The notes beneath the pieces are model-generated. The model worked only from the letters and a program-made list of their open reading frames with translations, did not search any database and had not been told where the DNA came from. A DNA stretch of 64,000 nt from the NCBI RefSeq assembly GCF_046127645.1, contig NZ_CP175919.1; one strand, written 5' to 3'. A program made the translations under genes and the position numbers. The stretch is from Clostridium_F caseinilyticum. Its GTDB lineage: Bacteria; Bacillota; Clostridia; Clostridiales; Clostridiaceae. Shown piece by piece: positions 25,827 through 34,241 of the stretch. How positions within the stretch are numbered: the first letter of the stretch is position 1; each line of letters starts with the position of its first letter.

Positions 25827-26090
25827 TTACTTTCTTAAACCTAATTCTTTTATGATAGCACGATATCTTTCAATATCTTCACGCATTAGGTAATTTAAAA
25901 GACCTCTTCTTTTACCAACCATCATTAAAAGACCTCTTCTTGAGTGATGGTCTTTTTTATGTTCTTTTAAGTGGCTGTTTAAGTGGTTAATTCTTTCTGT
26001 AAGTAATGCTATTTGCACTTCTGGAGAACCTGTATCTCCTTCATGTCTTGCATGTTTAGCCATTAGTTCTTGTTTTTTTGCTTTATCCAT
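25827..26090 (-). CDS. rpsO: Ribosomal protein S15
   Basis: From the ATG at 26090, with GGAGG 8 bases upstream, the product is 87 residues, close to the usual S15 length. GDTGSPEVQIALLTERI and the DHHSRRGLLMMVGKRR block are diagnostic. S15 binds 16S rRNA early in 30S assembly. The leader contains alternative hairpins that could mediate autoregulation. Confidence 0.98.
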   Translation of the reverse strand: MDKAKKQELMAKHARHEGDTGSPEVQIALLTERINHLNSHLKEHKKDHHSRRGLLMMVGKRRGLLNYLMREDIERYRAIIKELGLRK

Positions 26091-26103
26091 TGTAAGCACC
26101 TCC

Positions 26104-26140
26104 AAATAATTATCTCCTTTATCCAAGGATACCGTTGGCA
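26104..26140 (-). promoter_or_regulatory. rpsO leader with alternative hairpins, possible S15 autoregulatory site
   Basis: Just before the ribosome binding site two overlapping stems compete: CCAA-N8-TTGG (26123-26138) and TATCC-TT-GGATA (26120-26131). S15 is known to repress its own mRNA in other bacteria, but the structures vary widely; this is a position-based inference. Confidence 0.3.
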
Positions 26141-26222
26141 ATTCAGTATTCTTAGTATAAGGTTCACGAAATGTATTATAACAAATAAATATATAAATGT
26201 AAATTAATTTTTATAAATTAAT

Positions 26223-27143
26223 TTATATACTTTGTCTTTTAGCAAAACTTTTATCCTTTTTTAATTGATGTTTTAAATCTTCTAAAGAAGAAAATTTTTT
26301 CTCATCTCTAATTCTCTTGGAAAAATATATAACTATATCTTCTCCATATATATCCTTATGGAAATCTAATATATGAGTTTCTATATTTAACTTTTTATCT
26401 TCTACTGTAGGATTATAACCTACATTAGTAATACCCTTATAAAGTTTATTTTCATATTCTATTAAAGTATAGTACACTCCCCCTCTTGGGAGAACATATT
26501 TTGTATTATAATTTAAGTTTACTGTAGGGAAACCTAATTTTCTCCCTAACTGTTTTCCTCTTACTATATTGCCCTTTAAAAAATAATTTCTACCAAGCAT
26601 TTTTTTTGCCTTGTCTACATTACCATCATCTATTAATATATGTCTAATTTTAGAACTGCTTATTACTTCATTTAAATATTTAACTGGTGAAACTACATTA
26701 AGATTAAAATTAAATTCTTGGCTCATTTTTTTTAAAAGGTCTATATCTCCTAAATTTTTATAGCCAAATCTATAATTAAATCCTACTACAAATCCACCTG
26801 CATTATAGTAATGTAACATATTTTTTATAAAATCTTCTGGAGATAGTTCCATACACTCTTTATCAAAATTAATAAAATTAATTATATCTACTTCATTTTC
26901 TTCTAATATCTTTGCCTTACTCGGATTATCTAATAGGATTCTAGGAGTTATTTCTTTATTTATAGTATTTAAAGGATGGTCTTTAAAAGTTAAAACCATA
27001 CTTTTACCCTTATTATCCTTAGACATTTTTTTTGCTTCTTTTATAAGTTTCATATGCCCTTTATGGAGTCCATCAAAACTCCCTAAAGCTATATAAGTTT
27101 TATCTTGTAATTTAGTAGAAAAGTTATCCTCCATAATTATCAT
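26223..27143 (-). CDS. ribF: Bifunctional riboflavin kinase / FMN adenylyltransferase
   Basis: RibF converts riboflavin to FMN and then FAD. The 306-residue enzyme has the nucleotidyltransferase motif ALGSFDGLHKGH near residues 17-28, the ISSSKIRHIL segment in the middle, and a C-terminal riboflavin kinase domain with GRKLGFPTVNL. AGGAG is 9 bases before the ATG, and the site overlaps the truB stop. It ends the rimP-to-ribF operon. Confidence 0.96.
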   Translation of the reverse strand: MIIMEDNFSTKLQDKTYIALGSFDGLHKGHMKLIKEAKKMSKDNKGKSMVLTFKDHPLNTINKEITPRILLDNPSKAKILEENEVDIINFINFDKECMELSPEDFIKNMLHYYNAGGFVVGFNYRFGYKNLGDIDLLKKMSQEFNFNLNVVSPVKYLNEVISSSKIRHILIDDGNVDKAKKMLGRNYFLKGNIVRGKQLGRKLGFPTVNLNYNTKYVLPRGGVYYTLIEYENKLYKGITNVGYNPTVEDKKLNIETHILDFHKDIYGEDIVIYFSKRIRDEKKFSSLEDLKHQLKKDKSFAKRQSI

Positions 27144-27155
27144 AAGCTATTACTC

Positions 27156-28025
27156 CTAAGTTAATAATTTATGAATTTTAAATCCATATTCATTTTTCAT
27201 TCCCAATCCTATAAAGTTATCGTCTTCTATATAAGTTCTATATAGTTTATTTTCTTCTATATTATCTAAAACTCTTCTATCCTTTAATATTACACCATTT
27301 AGTACAAGCTTTTCAAATTTTTTATCTAAATATAATTTTTCATAATCCTTTAAAGCTTTATCTATAGGTGTTATAAATTGTTTTATATTTTCTTCATTTA
27401 AATCTTCTAATTTTATTGCTTCTTTTATATTGAAAGGGCTTGCTTCTAATCTTTGTAGATTCCACATTGCTGCCCCACATCCTAAATCCTTGCCTATATC
27501 AAAACACAAACTTCTTATATAAGTTCCTTTTGAACACTTAACATCGAATATAACATAAGGTAAGTCTATACTTAAAATGCATATATCATATATATGTATT
27601 TTTCTTGCTTTTCTCTCTACCTCTATTCCTTTTCTAGCTAAATCATAGAGTTTCTGACCGTTAACTTTTAAAGCCGAATACATAGGCGGTATCTGATCTG
27701 TATCCCCTATATATTTTTTTATAATATTTTCTACATCTATAGGTTTTGCATTTACCTGTTTTTCTTCTAAAACAGTTCCTTCCCTATCATAAGTCTCTGT
27801 AGTTGTACCAAGCTTCATCTCTACTCTATAGGTTTTAGTTCCTTCCATTATGTAATCAACTATTTTGGTAGCTTTACCTATACATATAGGAAGAACACCT
27901 GAAGCTAAGGGATCTAATGTACCTGTATGTCCAACCTTTTTTATTTTTGCTATTTTTCTTATATCTCTAACCACATCAAAAGATGTTATTCCTTTTGGTT
28001 TTAAAACATTTATTACTCCATCCAT
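27156..28025 (-). CDS. truB: tRNA pseudouridine(55) synthase
   Basis: TruB makes pseudouridine 55 in the T-loop of tRNA. The 289-residue protein holds GHTGTLDPLASGVL near residues 36-49, with the catalytic Asp, as well as a CSKGTYIRSLCFDIG motif. Its ATG directly follows the nrnA stop (TAAATGG) and no strong ribosome binding site is present, so translation probably depends on coupling. Confidence 0.97.
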   Translation of the reverse strand: MDGVINVLKPKGITSFDVVRDIRKIAKIKKVGHTGTLDPLASGVLPICIGKATKIVDYIMEGTKTYRVEMKLGTTTETYDREGTVLEEKQVNAKPIDVENIIKKYIGDTDQIPPMYSALKVNGQKLYDLARKGIEVERKARKIHIYDICILSIDLPYVIFDVKCSKGTYIRSLCFDIGKDLGCGAAMWNLQRLEASPFNIKEAIKLEDLNEENIKQFITPIDKALKDYEKLYLDKKFEKLVLNGVILKDRRVLDNIEENKLYRTYIEDDNFIGLGMKNEYGFKIHKLLT

Positions 28026-28988
28026 TTATATCAACTCTTTTTTTATAGTTTCTATTAATTTTCTTTCTACTATATCTAAAGTTTCTCCTTTTACAAATGC
28101 TCCTGAGGCATGAATATGTCCTCCACCACCAAAATTTTCAGCTATTTTTCTTACATCCACATATTCTTTTGATCTTAAACTTATCTTTACCCCTTCTTCT
28201 ACCTCTTTAAATAATACAGCAACTTCTACAGATCCTATTTGCATACCTTGTGATATAATATCTGATGTATCCTTTGCATCCTCTATATTTAACTCTTTTA
28301 TCATTTTTTCTGTTACTTTCATAACACATAACTTTTCATTTTCTAAATACATTTCCTCTAGAACTTTTCCATAAAGCTTTAATCTTTCAAATTTTTTATT
28401 TTCAAATATTTTTCTATGTATTGAGCTGAAATCTAGACCTGTATTTATTAAATCTCCTGCTATCATATGAGTTACAGATGTGGTACCTGGATATCTAAAG
28501 GAACCTGTATCTGTAACTAAAGATGTGTATAGACAAGCTGCTATATCTTTATCTGAATTTATCCCTAATATTTTAAGCAATTGATATACAACTTCAGCCA
28601 CAGCCGGCGCATTTGTGTCTACAAAATTTAAATCACCATACATATCATTAGATAAGTGATGATCTATATTTATTAAAGAGTATTCTCTATTTTCTAAATC
28701 TAATTCTGCATTTATTCTTTCTACATTTCCACAATCTAAAACTATAACACATTCTGTACCTTCTGTAGGCTTTTTTATATCTCCTGTAATTTCTTCACTA
28801 CAAGGTAGATATTTAAAAGTTTCTGGTATAGGTTCTTTGGAAAGTATATAAGCTTTTTTGTTGAGTCTTCTTATGCCTTGAAGTAATCCTAAGGCACTGC
28901 CTAAGGAATCTCCATCAGGAGAAGTATGGAAAGTAATAGCAATACTATTACTTTCCTTTATTTTATCTAGTATATCATTAGTTATCAT
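28026..28988 (-). CDS. nrnA: DHH-family nanoRNase / pAp phosphatase
   Basis: NrnA degrades nanoRNAs and dephosphorylates 3'-phosphoadenosine 5'-phosphate. The DHH core has SPDGDSLGSALG, VLDCGN and INIDHHLSNDMYGD; the DHHA1 domain ends in GGGGHIHASGAFV. The ATG at 28988 (320 residues) is preferred over that at 28997, which lies one base from the AGGAG site. It overlaps the end of rbfA by 11 bases. Confidence 0.93.
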   Translation of the reverse strand: MITNDILDKIKESNSIAITFHTSPDGDSLGSALGLLQGIRRLNKKAYILSKEPIPETFKYLPCSEEITGDIKKPTEGTECVIVLDCGNVERINAELDLENREYSLINIDHHLSNDMYGDLNFVDTNAPAVAEVVYQLLKILGINSDKDIAACLYTSLVTDTGSFRYPGTTSVTHMIAGDLINTGLDFSSIHRKIFENKKFERLKLYGKVLEEMYLENEKLCVMKVTEKMIKELNIEDAKDTSDIISQGMQIGSVEVAVLFKEVEEGVKISLRSKEYVDVRKIAENFGGGGHIHASGAFVKGETLDIVERKLIETIKKELI

Positions 28989-29340
28989 TTGACTCATTCT
29001 CCTTTATTAAATGAAGAAGTTCATCTATATGCATACCTCTTTCAATACTATTATCTACTTCTATTATAACCTCTGGTGTATTTCTTAATTTAACTCTTCT
29101 TCCAATTTCTTTTCTTATGAAACCTACAGAACTTTTTAAAGCCTGTAGAGATTCTTCCTTAGCTTTTTCATTTCCAAAAATACTTACATATACTTTTGCA
29201 TATTTCAAATCTTTTGTAACATCTACACCTGTTACACTCACCATGGCACTTAGTCTTGGATCTTTTATATCATTATGAATAATACTACTCACTTCTTTTT
29301 TTACTTCTTCATTTATTCTTCCTGCTCTATATTTTGCCAT
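28978..29340 (-). CDS. rbfA: Ribosome-binding factor A
   Basis: RbfA is a KH-fold factor for late 30S maturation and cold growth. From the ATG at 29340 (AGGAG 8 bases upstream; the GTG upstream is part of the site) the product is 120 residues. IKDPRLSAMVSVTGVDVTKDLK... is the diagnostic block, given here in part (KDPRLSAMVSVTGV), with RVKLRNTPEVIIEVD near the C-terminus. It lies between infB and nrnA. Confidence 0.95.
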   Translation of the reverse strand: MAKYRAGRINEEVKKEVSSIIHNDIKDPRLSAMVSVTGVDVTKDLKYAKVYVSIFGNEKAKEESLQALKSSVGFIRKEIGRRVKLRNTPEVIIEVDNSIERGMHIDELLHLIKENESNDN

Positions 29341-29370
29341 GAAAACCACTCCTTTTTTTAGAAGAGAACT

Positions 29371-31437
29371 TTATAGTGTTTTCTTTTTAATCTCTTCCAT
29401 GATAAAGCATTCAATTATGTCGCCCTCTTTTATGTCATTAAACTTTTCTATGCTAAGTCCACATTCATATCCTTGAGCAACTTCTTTAGCATCATCTTTA
29501 AATCTCTTTAATGATGCAAGTTCTGATTCAAATATTACTATACCATCTCTTATTACTCTTGCTCCTGCATTTCTAGCTAATTTACCTGTTTGAACATAAG
29601 CTCCTGCTATAGTTCCTACACTAGATATTTTATAAACCTGTCTAACCTCTGCAGCACCTATAACTATTTCTTTGAATTCTGGTTCCAGCATACCTAACAT
29701 AGCTGATTTTATGTCTTCTATAGCATCATATATAACTCTATATGTTTTAATATCTACTCCGTCTCTTTCAGCAGCTATACTAGCGTTATTATCTGGTCTT
29801 ACATTAAATCCTAATATAATACCATTAGAAGCTGTAGCTAATGTAACATCTGTTTCGTTTATAGCACCAACTCCTCCATGAATAACTCTAACCTTTACTT
29901 CTTCTGTTGAAAGCTTCTCTAAGGATTGTTTTAAAGCTTCTACAGAACCTTGAACATCTGCTTTTACAATTAGACCTAATTCTTTTACTTTACCTTCCCT
30001 TATTTGATTATATAAATCTTCTAGAGAAACCTTATGAGTATATTGTAGATATTCATCTCTTATTTTTTCTTTTCTCTTATCTGCAATACCTCTGGCAGTT
30101 TTTTCATCCTTAACTTGGTAGAATTTATCTCCCGCTTCAGGAACTTCTGATAAACCTAGTATTCCTACTGGTGTAGAAGGACCAGCTGATTGTATATTTT
30201 CACCTTTATAATTAAACATAGCTCTTATTCTTCCATATGTAGATCCCACTACTATAGAATCTCCTACTGTTAAAGTACCATTTTGAACAAGCAATGTGGC
30301 TACAGGTCCTCTTCCTTTATCAAGTTTAGCTTCTACCACTGTTCCTTTTGCTTTTCTATTTGGGTTTGCTTTTAATTCAAGTATTTCTGATGATAAAAGT
30401 ATCATTTCTAGTAGTTCATCTATACCTTCTTTTGTATGAGCTGAAACTGGAACACACACTGTATCTCCACCCCAGTCCTCTGCTACTAGACCATATTCTG
30501 TTAATTCCTGTTTTACTTTATCTATGTTAGCACCAGGTCTATCTATTTTGTTTATAGCAACTATTAATGGAACTTCCGCTGCCTTACAGTGACTTATGGC
30601 CTCTTTAGTTTGAGGCATTATTCCATCATCTGCTGCTACCACTAATATAACTATATCTGTAACTTGAGCCCCTCTTGCTCTCATAGCTGTAAAAGCTGCG
30701 TGGCCTGGAGTATCTAAGAAAGTTATAGACTCTCCATTTAATTCTACATTATAAGCACCTATATGTTGTGTTATTCCGCCTGCTTCTGTAGAAGTTACTT
30801 TAGATTTTCTTATAGCATCTAATAAAGATGTTTTACCGTGGTCAACATGACCCATAACAGTTATAATAGGTGATCTTTTTTGAAGATTTTCTTCTTCTTC
30901 ACTATCTTTTAATATGTCTTCTAAGTCATCTTCTTCATCTTCATCTTCTTTTAAAATTTCTGTATCAAATTTTGCTGCTAATTTCTCAGCCATTTCAAAG
31001 TTTATTTCTTGATTTACAGAGGCCATAACACCCATAAGCATTAGTTCTTTTATAACTTCTGCATAGGATTTTTCTAATTTATCTGATATTTCTTTTACTG
31101 TAATAGTATCAGAAGTCATTGTTATTATAGCCATATCTTCTGAATTTTCAGTGTTACCTTTTTCATTTTTGTCATCTCTTTTATTAGATTTTTTATTATT
31201 TATTGATTCTTTTATTTGGTTTTTCGCTGTAGTTTCTATCTCATCATCTTCTTCCTTTGTTTTTTCTGATTTTTCTTTGCCTGATAATAATTCTTTTATA
31301 AGATCTGCATCCTCATCTTCTATAGCACTCATATGATTTTTAACTTCTACACTAAATTCTTCTTCTAATAATGTTATAAGTTCTTTACTTGATATTTCTA
31401 ACTCTTTAGCTAATTCATATACTCTTATCTTTGCCAA
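29371..31437 (-). CDS. infB: Translation initiation factor IF-2
   Basis: IF-2 is the GTPase that places initiator tRNA and joins subunits. A TTG start at 31437 is chosen because GGGGG lies about 9 bases upstream and the product then opens MAKIRVYELAKELEISS, the usual IF2N start; the GTG at 31446 touches the ribosome binding site. At 688 residues it has a short, Glu/Lys-rich linker. The G domain has VMGHVDHGKTSLLD, FLDTPGHAAF and AINKIDRPGA, followed by domains II-IV. Confidence 0.96.
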   Translation of the reverse strand: MAKIRVYELAKELEISSKELITLLEEEFSVEVKNHMSAIEDEDADLIKELLSGKEKSEKTKEEDDEIETTAKNQIKESINNKKSNKRDDKNEKGNTENSEDMAIITMTSDTITVKEISDKLEKSYAEVIKELMLMGVMASVNQEINFEMAEKLAAKFDTEILKEDEDEEDDLEDILKDSEEEENLQKRSPIITVMGHVDHGKTSLLDAIRKSKVTSTEAGGITQHIGAYNVELNGESITFLDTPGHAAFTAMRARGAQVTDIVILVVAADDGIMPQTKEAISHCKAAEVPLIVAINKIDRPGANIDKVKQELTEYGLVAEDWGGDTVCVPVSAHTKEGIDELLEMILLSSEILELKANPNRKAKGTVVEAKLDKGRGPVATLLVQNGTLTVGDSIVVGSTYGRIRAMFNYKGENIQSAGPSTPVGILGLSEVPEAGDKFYQVKDEKTARGIADKRKEKIRDEYLQYTHKVSLEDLYNQIREGKVKELGLIVKADVQGSVEALKQSLEKLSTEEVKVRVIHGGVGAINETDVTLATASNGIILGFNVRPDNNASIAAERDGVDIKTYRVIYDAIEDIKSAMLGMLEPEFKEIVIGAAEVRQVYKISSVGTIAGAYVQTGKLARNAGARVIRDGIVIFESELASLKRFKDDAKEVAQGYECGLSIEKFNDIKEGDIIECFIMEEIKKKTL

Positions 31438-31454
31438 ATTATTCACCCCCGAAA

Positions 31455-31772
31455 CTAATGCTCTTGGCTATCATTCCATAATTTTAATAACTTATTAGCC
31501 ATACCTTCATTCTTTACAGCTAATATTTTTATAAACTCTCTTCCTAAAACGCTGCCTAATTCTTTTTCGTTATACCCCTCTATGAAAGGTATATTATTCT
31601 TTTCACATTTTACTTTGAATTTGTTTTTACTATTTTCTGAAGCATCACAAGATATTATAACCGCATAAACTGTTTTTTTTATTACAGCCTCTTCACATTT
31701 ATTGTATCCTTCTATTAAATGTCCTGCTTTTTTAGTTAAGCTTAAAAACTGTAGAAACTTATTTTGCACCAT
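31455..31772 (-). CDS. ylxQ: L7Ae-family ribosomal protein YlxQ
   Basis: The 105-residue protein has the L7Ae/L30e RNA-binding fold: LSLTKKAGHLIEGYN, then the AVIISCDASENSKNKF segment and an IPFIEGYNEKELGSVLGRE helix. It binds kink-turn RNA in related bacteria; its role here is uncertain. AGGTGA is 8 bases before the ATG, and it overlaps rnpM by 14 bases in the nusA-infB operon. Confidence 0.88.
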   Translation of the reverse strand: MVQNKFLQFLSLTKKAGHLIEGYNKCEEAVIKKTVYAVIISCDASENSKNKFKVKCEKNNIPFIEGYNEKELGSVLGREFIKILAVKNEGMANKLLKLWNDSQEH

Positions 31773-32031
31773 CTTCTATCTCACCTTTTAATCTTTCATA
31801 AACTTCTTCATCTAGTTTAACTTCTAAGTTTCTTTCTAACCTTTTAGATTTATATGCTTCGTTGAAACATTCTATATTCTTACAGATATAAGCTCCTCTT
31901 CCTGCTTTTTTGCCAGTTAAATCTATTGAAACCTCTCCTTCTTTGTTTTTAACAACTCGTATAAGCTCTTTTTTAGGTTTCATTTCGCTGCATCCTGTGC
32001 ACATTCTTAAAGGTATTTTCCTTGCTTTCAT
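31759..32031 (-). CDS. rnpM: YlxR-family RNase P modulator
   Basis: The 90-residue protein starts KARKIPLRMCTGCSEMKPK and has GRGAYICKNIECF, the YlxR signature. Cysteines at C-x2-C and C-x4-C are visible. In Bacillus YlxR (RnpM) binds and modulates RNase P RNA. It lies between nusA and ylxQ, the classical position, with AGGTG 9 bases before the start. Confidence 0.92.
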   Translation of the reverse strand: MKARKIPLRMCTGCSEMKPKKELIRVVKNKEGEVSIDLTGKKAGRGAYICKNIECFNEAYKSKRLERNLEVKLDEEVYERLKGEIEDGAK

Positions 32032-32073
32032 CCTTTAATCACCTGCTTTATTATATATAATTTTTTTATTTTA

Positions 32074-33384
32074 TTAAAATTCATCTTTAAAAATATCTTC
32101 TATAGCTTTTTCTGTATCAATATTTTCTTCTTCATTATTTTCTTCTTCTTCAGATGAATTTACTTCTTCTTGCGCTGTCTCTTCTTCTTTTTCAGATAAA
32201 CTTACATCTTCTTCTTTTGTATCTTCAATTATTGTATCTATTTCTTCGTTTAAATCTATTTTTTCCTCTTTATCTTCTTCTTTATTCTCTAATATTTCAT
32301 CATCTTTGATTTTAGATAAATTTAATGTTCCTTCTTTTTCTGCTTGAGATTTACTTTTTATATCTATTTTCCAACCTGTTAATTTAGCTGCTAATCTAAC
32401 ATTTTGACCTTCTTTACCTATAGCTAAAGATAGTTGGCTATCATCTACTACAACTTTTGCAGCTTTATTTTCTTCATCTACTATAGTTACATCAATTACT
32501 TTAGCTGGACTTAAAGAGTTGGATATAAGTTCATCCGGGAATTTACTCCATTTTATTATATCTATTTTTTCATTTTTAAGTTCATTTACTATATTTTGAA
32601 CTCTAACACCTTTAGGTCCAACACAAGCACCCATTGGATCTACAGTTTCGTCATTAGAATACACTGCTATTTTAGTTCTTGATCCTGCTTCTCTTGCTAT
32701 GCTTTTTATCTCTACTATTCCATTATATATTTCTGGAACTTCAAGTTCAAATAACCTTTTTACTAAACCTGGATGAGTTCTTGATATTAAAACCTGTGGT
32801 CCCTTCGTAGTATTCTTTACTTCTACTACATATAATTTTATTTTTTCATTAAATTTGAATTGTTCTCCTGGGATTTGTTCATTTGGCCCTAAGACTGCTT
32901 CTGATTTACCTACATTTATAAGTATATTTCCCTTATCTTTTCTTAAAACAGTTCCTGTTAGTATATCTTCTTCTTTTTCTATATATTCGTTATATACAAT
33001 TCTTCTTTCTTCTTCTTTTATTCTTTGTATAACTACTTGTTTAGCTGCTTGAGCTGCTATTCTTCCAAATTTTTTAGGCGTTACTTCAATATTTATTATG
33101 TCATCTAATTCATAATTTGGATCTATTTCTTTAGCATCTTCTAATGATATTTCTTCAATTTCTTCCTCTACAAAGTCTACTACTTTCTTTTGAGCATATA
33201 CTTTTATTTCGCCATTTTCTCTGTTCATTATTACTTTTACATTATTAGTTGATACACCTTGTTTTGCATAATTTTTTTTATATGCTGTTACCAAAGCATC
33301 CTCTATAGTTGTGAATAAAAGATCTGCACTTATACCCTTTTCTTTTACTATTTCCCTTAATGCTTCAACAAATTCCTGATTCAT
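32074..33384 (-). CDS. nusA: Transcription termination/antitermination factor NusA
   Basis: NusA binds RNA polymerase and modulates pausing and termination. The 436-residue protein has the N-terminal polymerase-binding domain (residues 1-125), an S1 domain, and two KH domains with DPMGACVGPKGVRVQNI and LAIGKEGQNVRLAAKLTGW. A long Glu/Asp tail (about 350-430) follows instead of the E. coli acidic repeats. It is second in the rimP-led operon. Confidence 0.97.
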   Translation of the reverse strand: MNQEFVEALREIVKEKGISADLLFTTIEDALVTAYKKNYAKQGVSTNNVKVIMNRENGEIKVYAQKKVVDFVEEEIEEISLEDAKEIDPNYELDDIINIEVTPKKFGRIAAQAAKQVVIQRIKEEERRIVYNEYIEKEEDILTGTVLRKDKGNILINVGKSEAVLGPNEQIPGEQFKFNEKIKLYVVEVKNTTKGPQVLISRTHPGLVKRLFELEVPEIYNGIVEIKSIAREAGSRTKIAVYSNDETVDPMGACVGPKGVRVQNIVNELKNEKIDIIKWSKFPDELISNSLSPAKVIDVTIVDEENKAAKVVVDDSQLSLAIGKEGQNVRLAAKLTGWKIDIKSKSQAEKEGTLNLSKIKDDEILENKEEDKEEKIDLNEEIDTIIEDTKEEDVSLSEKEEETAQEEVNSSEEEENNEEENIDTEKAIEDIFKDEF

Positions 33385-33401
33385 TTTTTTTATTAACCTC
33401 C

Positions 33402-33863
33402 TTACAGTTCCCCTTTTAAAGTAGTCTTTGATATTTTTTCTCTAGGTATAGTTACTATGTTTTCTTCAACTTTTATATTTATCTCATTTTCATTGAAGTC
33501 TACTAATTCACCTTCATATTTTTTCTTTTTATCTATAGGTGAATATAAATTTAGAATTATATTATAGCCTTTGTATTTTTCTAAGTGTTTATTGGTATAT
33601 AAAATTCTATCAATTCCTGGTGAAGAAACTTCTAAATAATAGCTGTCTTGAATTGGATCTAATTCATCTAATAATTCACTAATTGCTCTGCTTACTTTTT
33701 CACAACCCTCTAAAGATACACCTTTTTCACTATCTATATATATTCTTAAGTAATTTTCCTTTCCTTCTTTAACAAATTCTATATGATATAGTTCATAGTT
33801 TACCCCTGCAACAATAGGTTCTATTTTTTCTTTAAGATTTTCAATCAAACTATGTTTACTCAT
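33402..33863 (-). CDS. rimP: Ribosome maturation factor RimP
   Basis: RimP assists 30S assembly. The 153-residue protein has LRIYIDSEKGVSLEGCEKVS and YYLEVSSPGIDRIL, the family motifs. It heads the rimP-nusA-rnpM-ylxQ-infB-rbfA-nrnA-truB-ribF operon, the same order as in Bacillus. A tandem pair of hairpin terminators upstream isolates it from polC. Confidence 0.96.
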   Translation of the reverse strand: MSKHSLIENLKEKIEPIVAGVNYELYHIEFVKEGKENYLRIYIDSEKGVSLEGCEKVSRAISELLDELDPIQDSYYLEVSSPGIDRILYTNKHLEKYKGYNIILNLYSPIDKKKKYEGELVDFNENEINIKVEENIVTIPREKISKTTLKGEL

Positions 33864-33953
33864 AAAATCCCTCCTTGCTATTTTAAAATATATTTAAATA
33901 TATTTTATACACTTAGTTTTTCCAAATATTTAACTATTATTTTATATTAATTT

Positions 33954-33979
33954 AAAAACGCAACTTCCGCTGCGTTTTT
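33954..33979. terminator. Bidirectional hairpin between polC and rimP
   Basis: Nine-base arms (AAAAACGCA / TGCGTTTTT) flank an 8-base loop, with A and T runs forming the outer stem. It gives strong termination in both directions. Confidence 0.8.
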
Positions 33980-33991
33980 TTACAAATAGAA

Positions 33992-34013
33992 AGAGCGGGT
34001 TCATACCCACTCT
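33992..34013 (-). terminator. First terminator downstream of polC
   Basis: On the minus strand AGAGTGGGT pairs with ACCCGCTCT (one U-G pair) around an ATGA loop and is followed by TTCTATTT. It sits 13 bases upstream, in transcription order, of the other hairpin, making a tandem terminator. Confidence 0.65.
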
Positions 34014-34241
34014 GTACTTTAACATATGTCTTGTTCTTTACCATTTTCATTTTATCATAGTAGAATATTAATTTCAAGGAAAAGTTATGAAACTAAAAAA
34101 ATAACTATTGACATTATAATTTTTTTTTAATAAAATCCCCTTTTAAATTATAATACATAATTTAAAATTAAACTTTATTATCTATTCTTTATTTTTCTTT
34201 AGAAAATTAATTATTATTAACAATTTAAAATTAAACTTTAA
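34014..34241. other. AT-rich gap downstream of polC
   Basis: No gene or clear structure is seen in these 228 bases; together with the two hairpins they form the 378-base polC-rimP gap. Two short runs are repeated (AATTTAAAATTAAACTTTA near 34160 and 34225). Confidence 0.5.
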
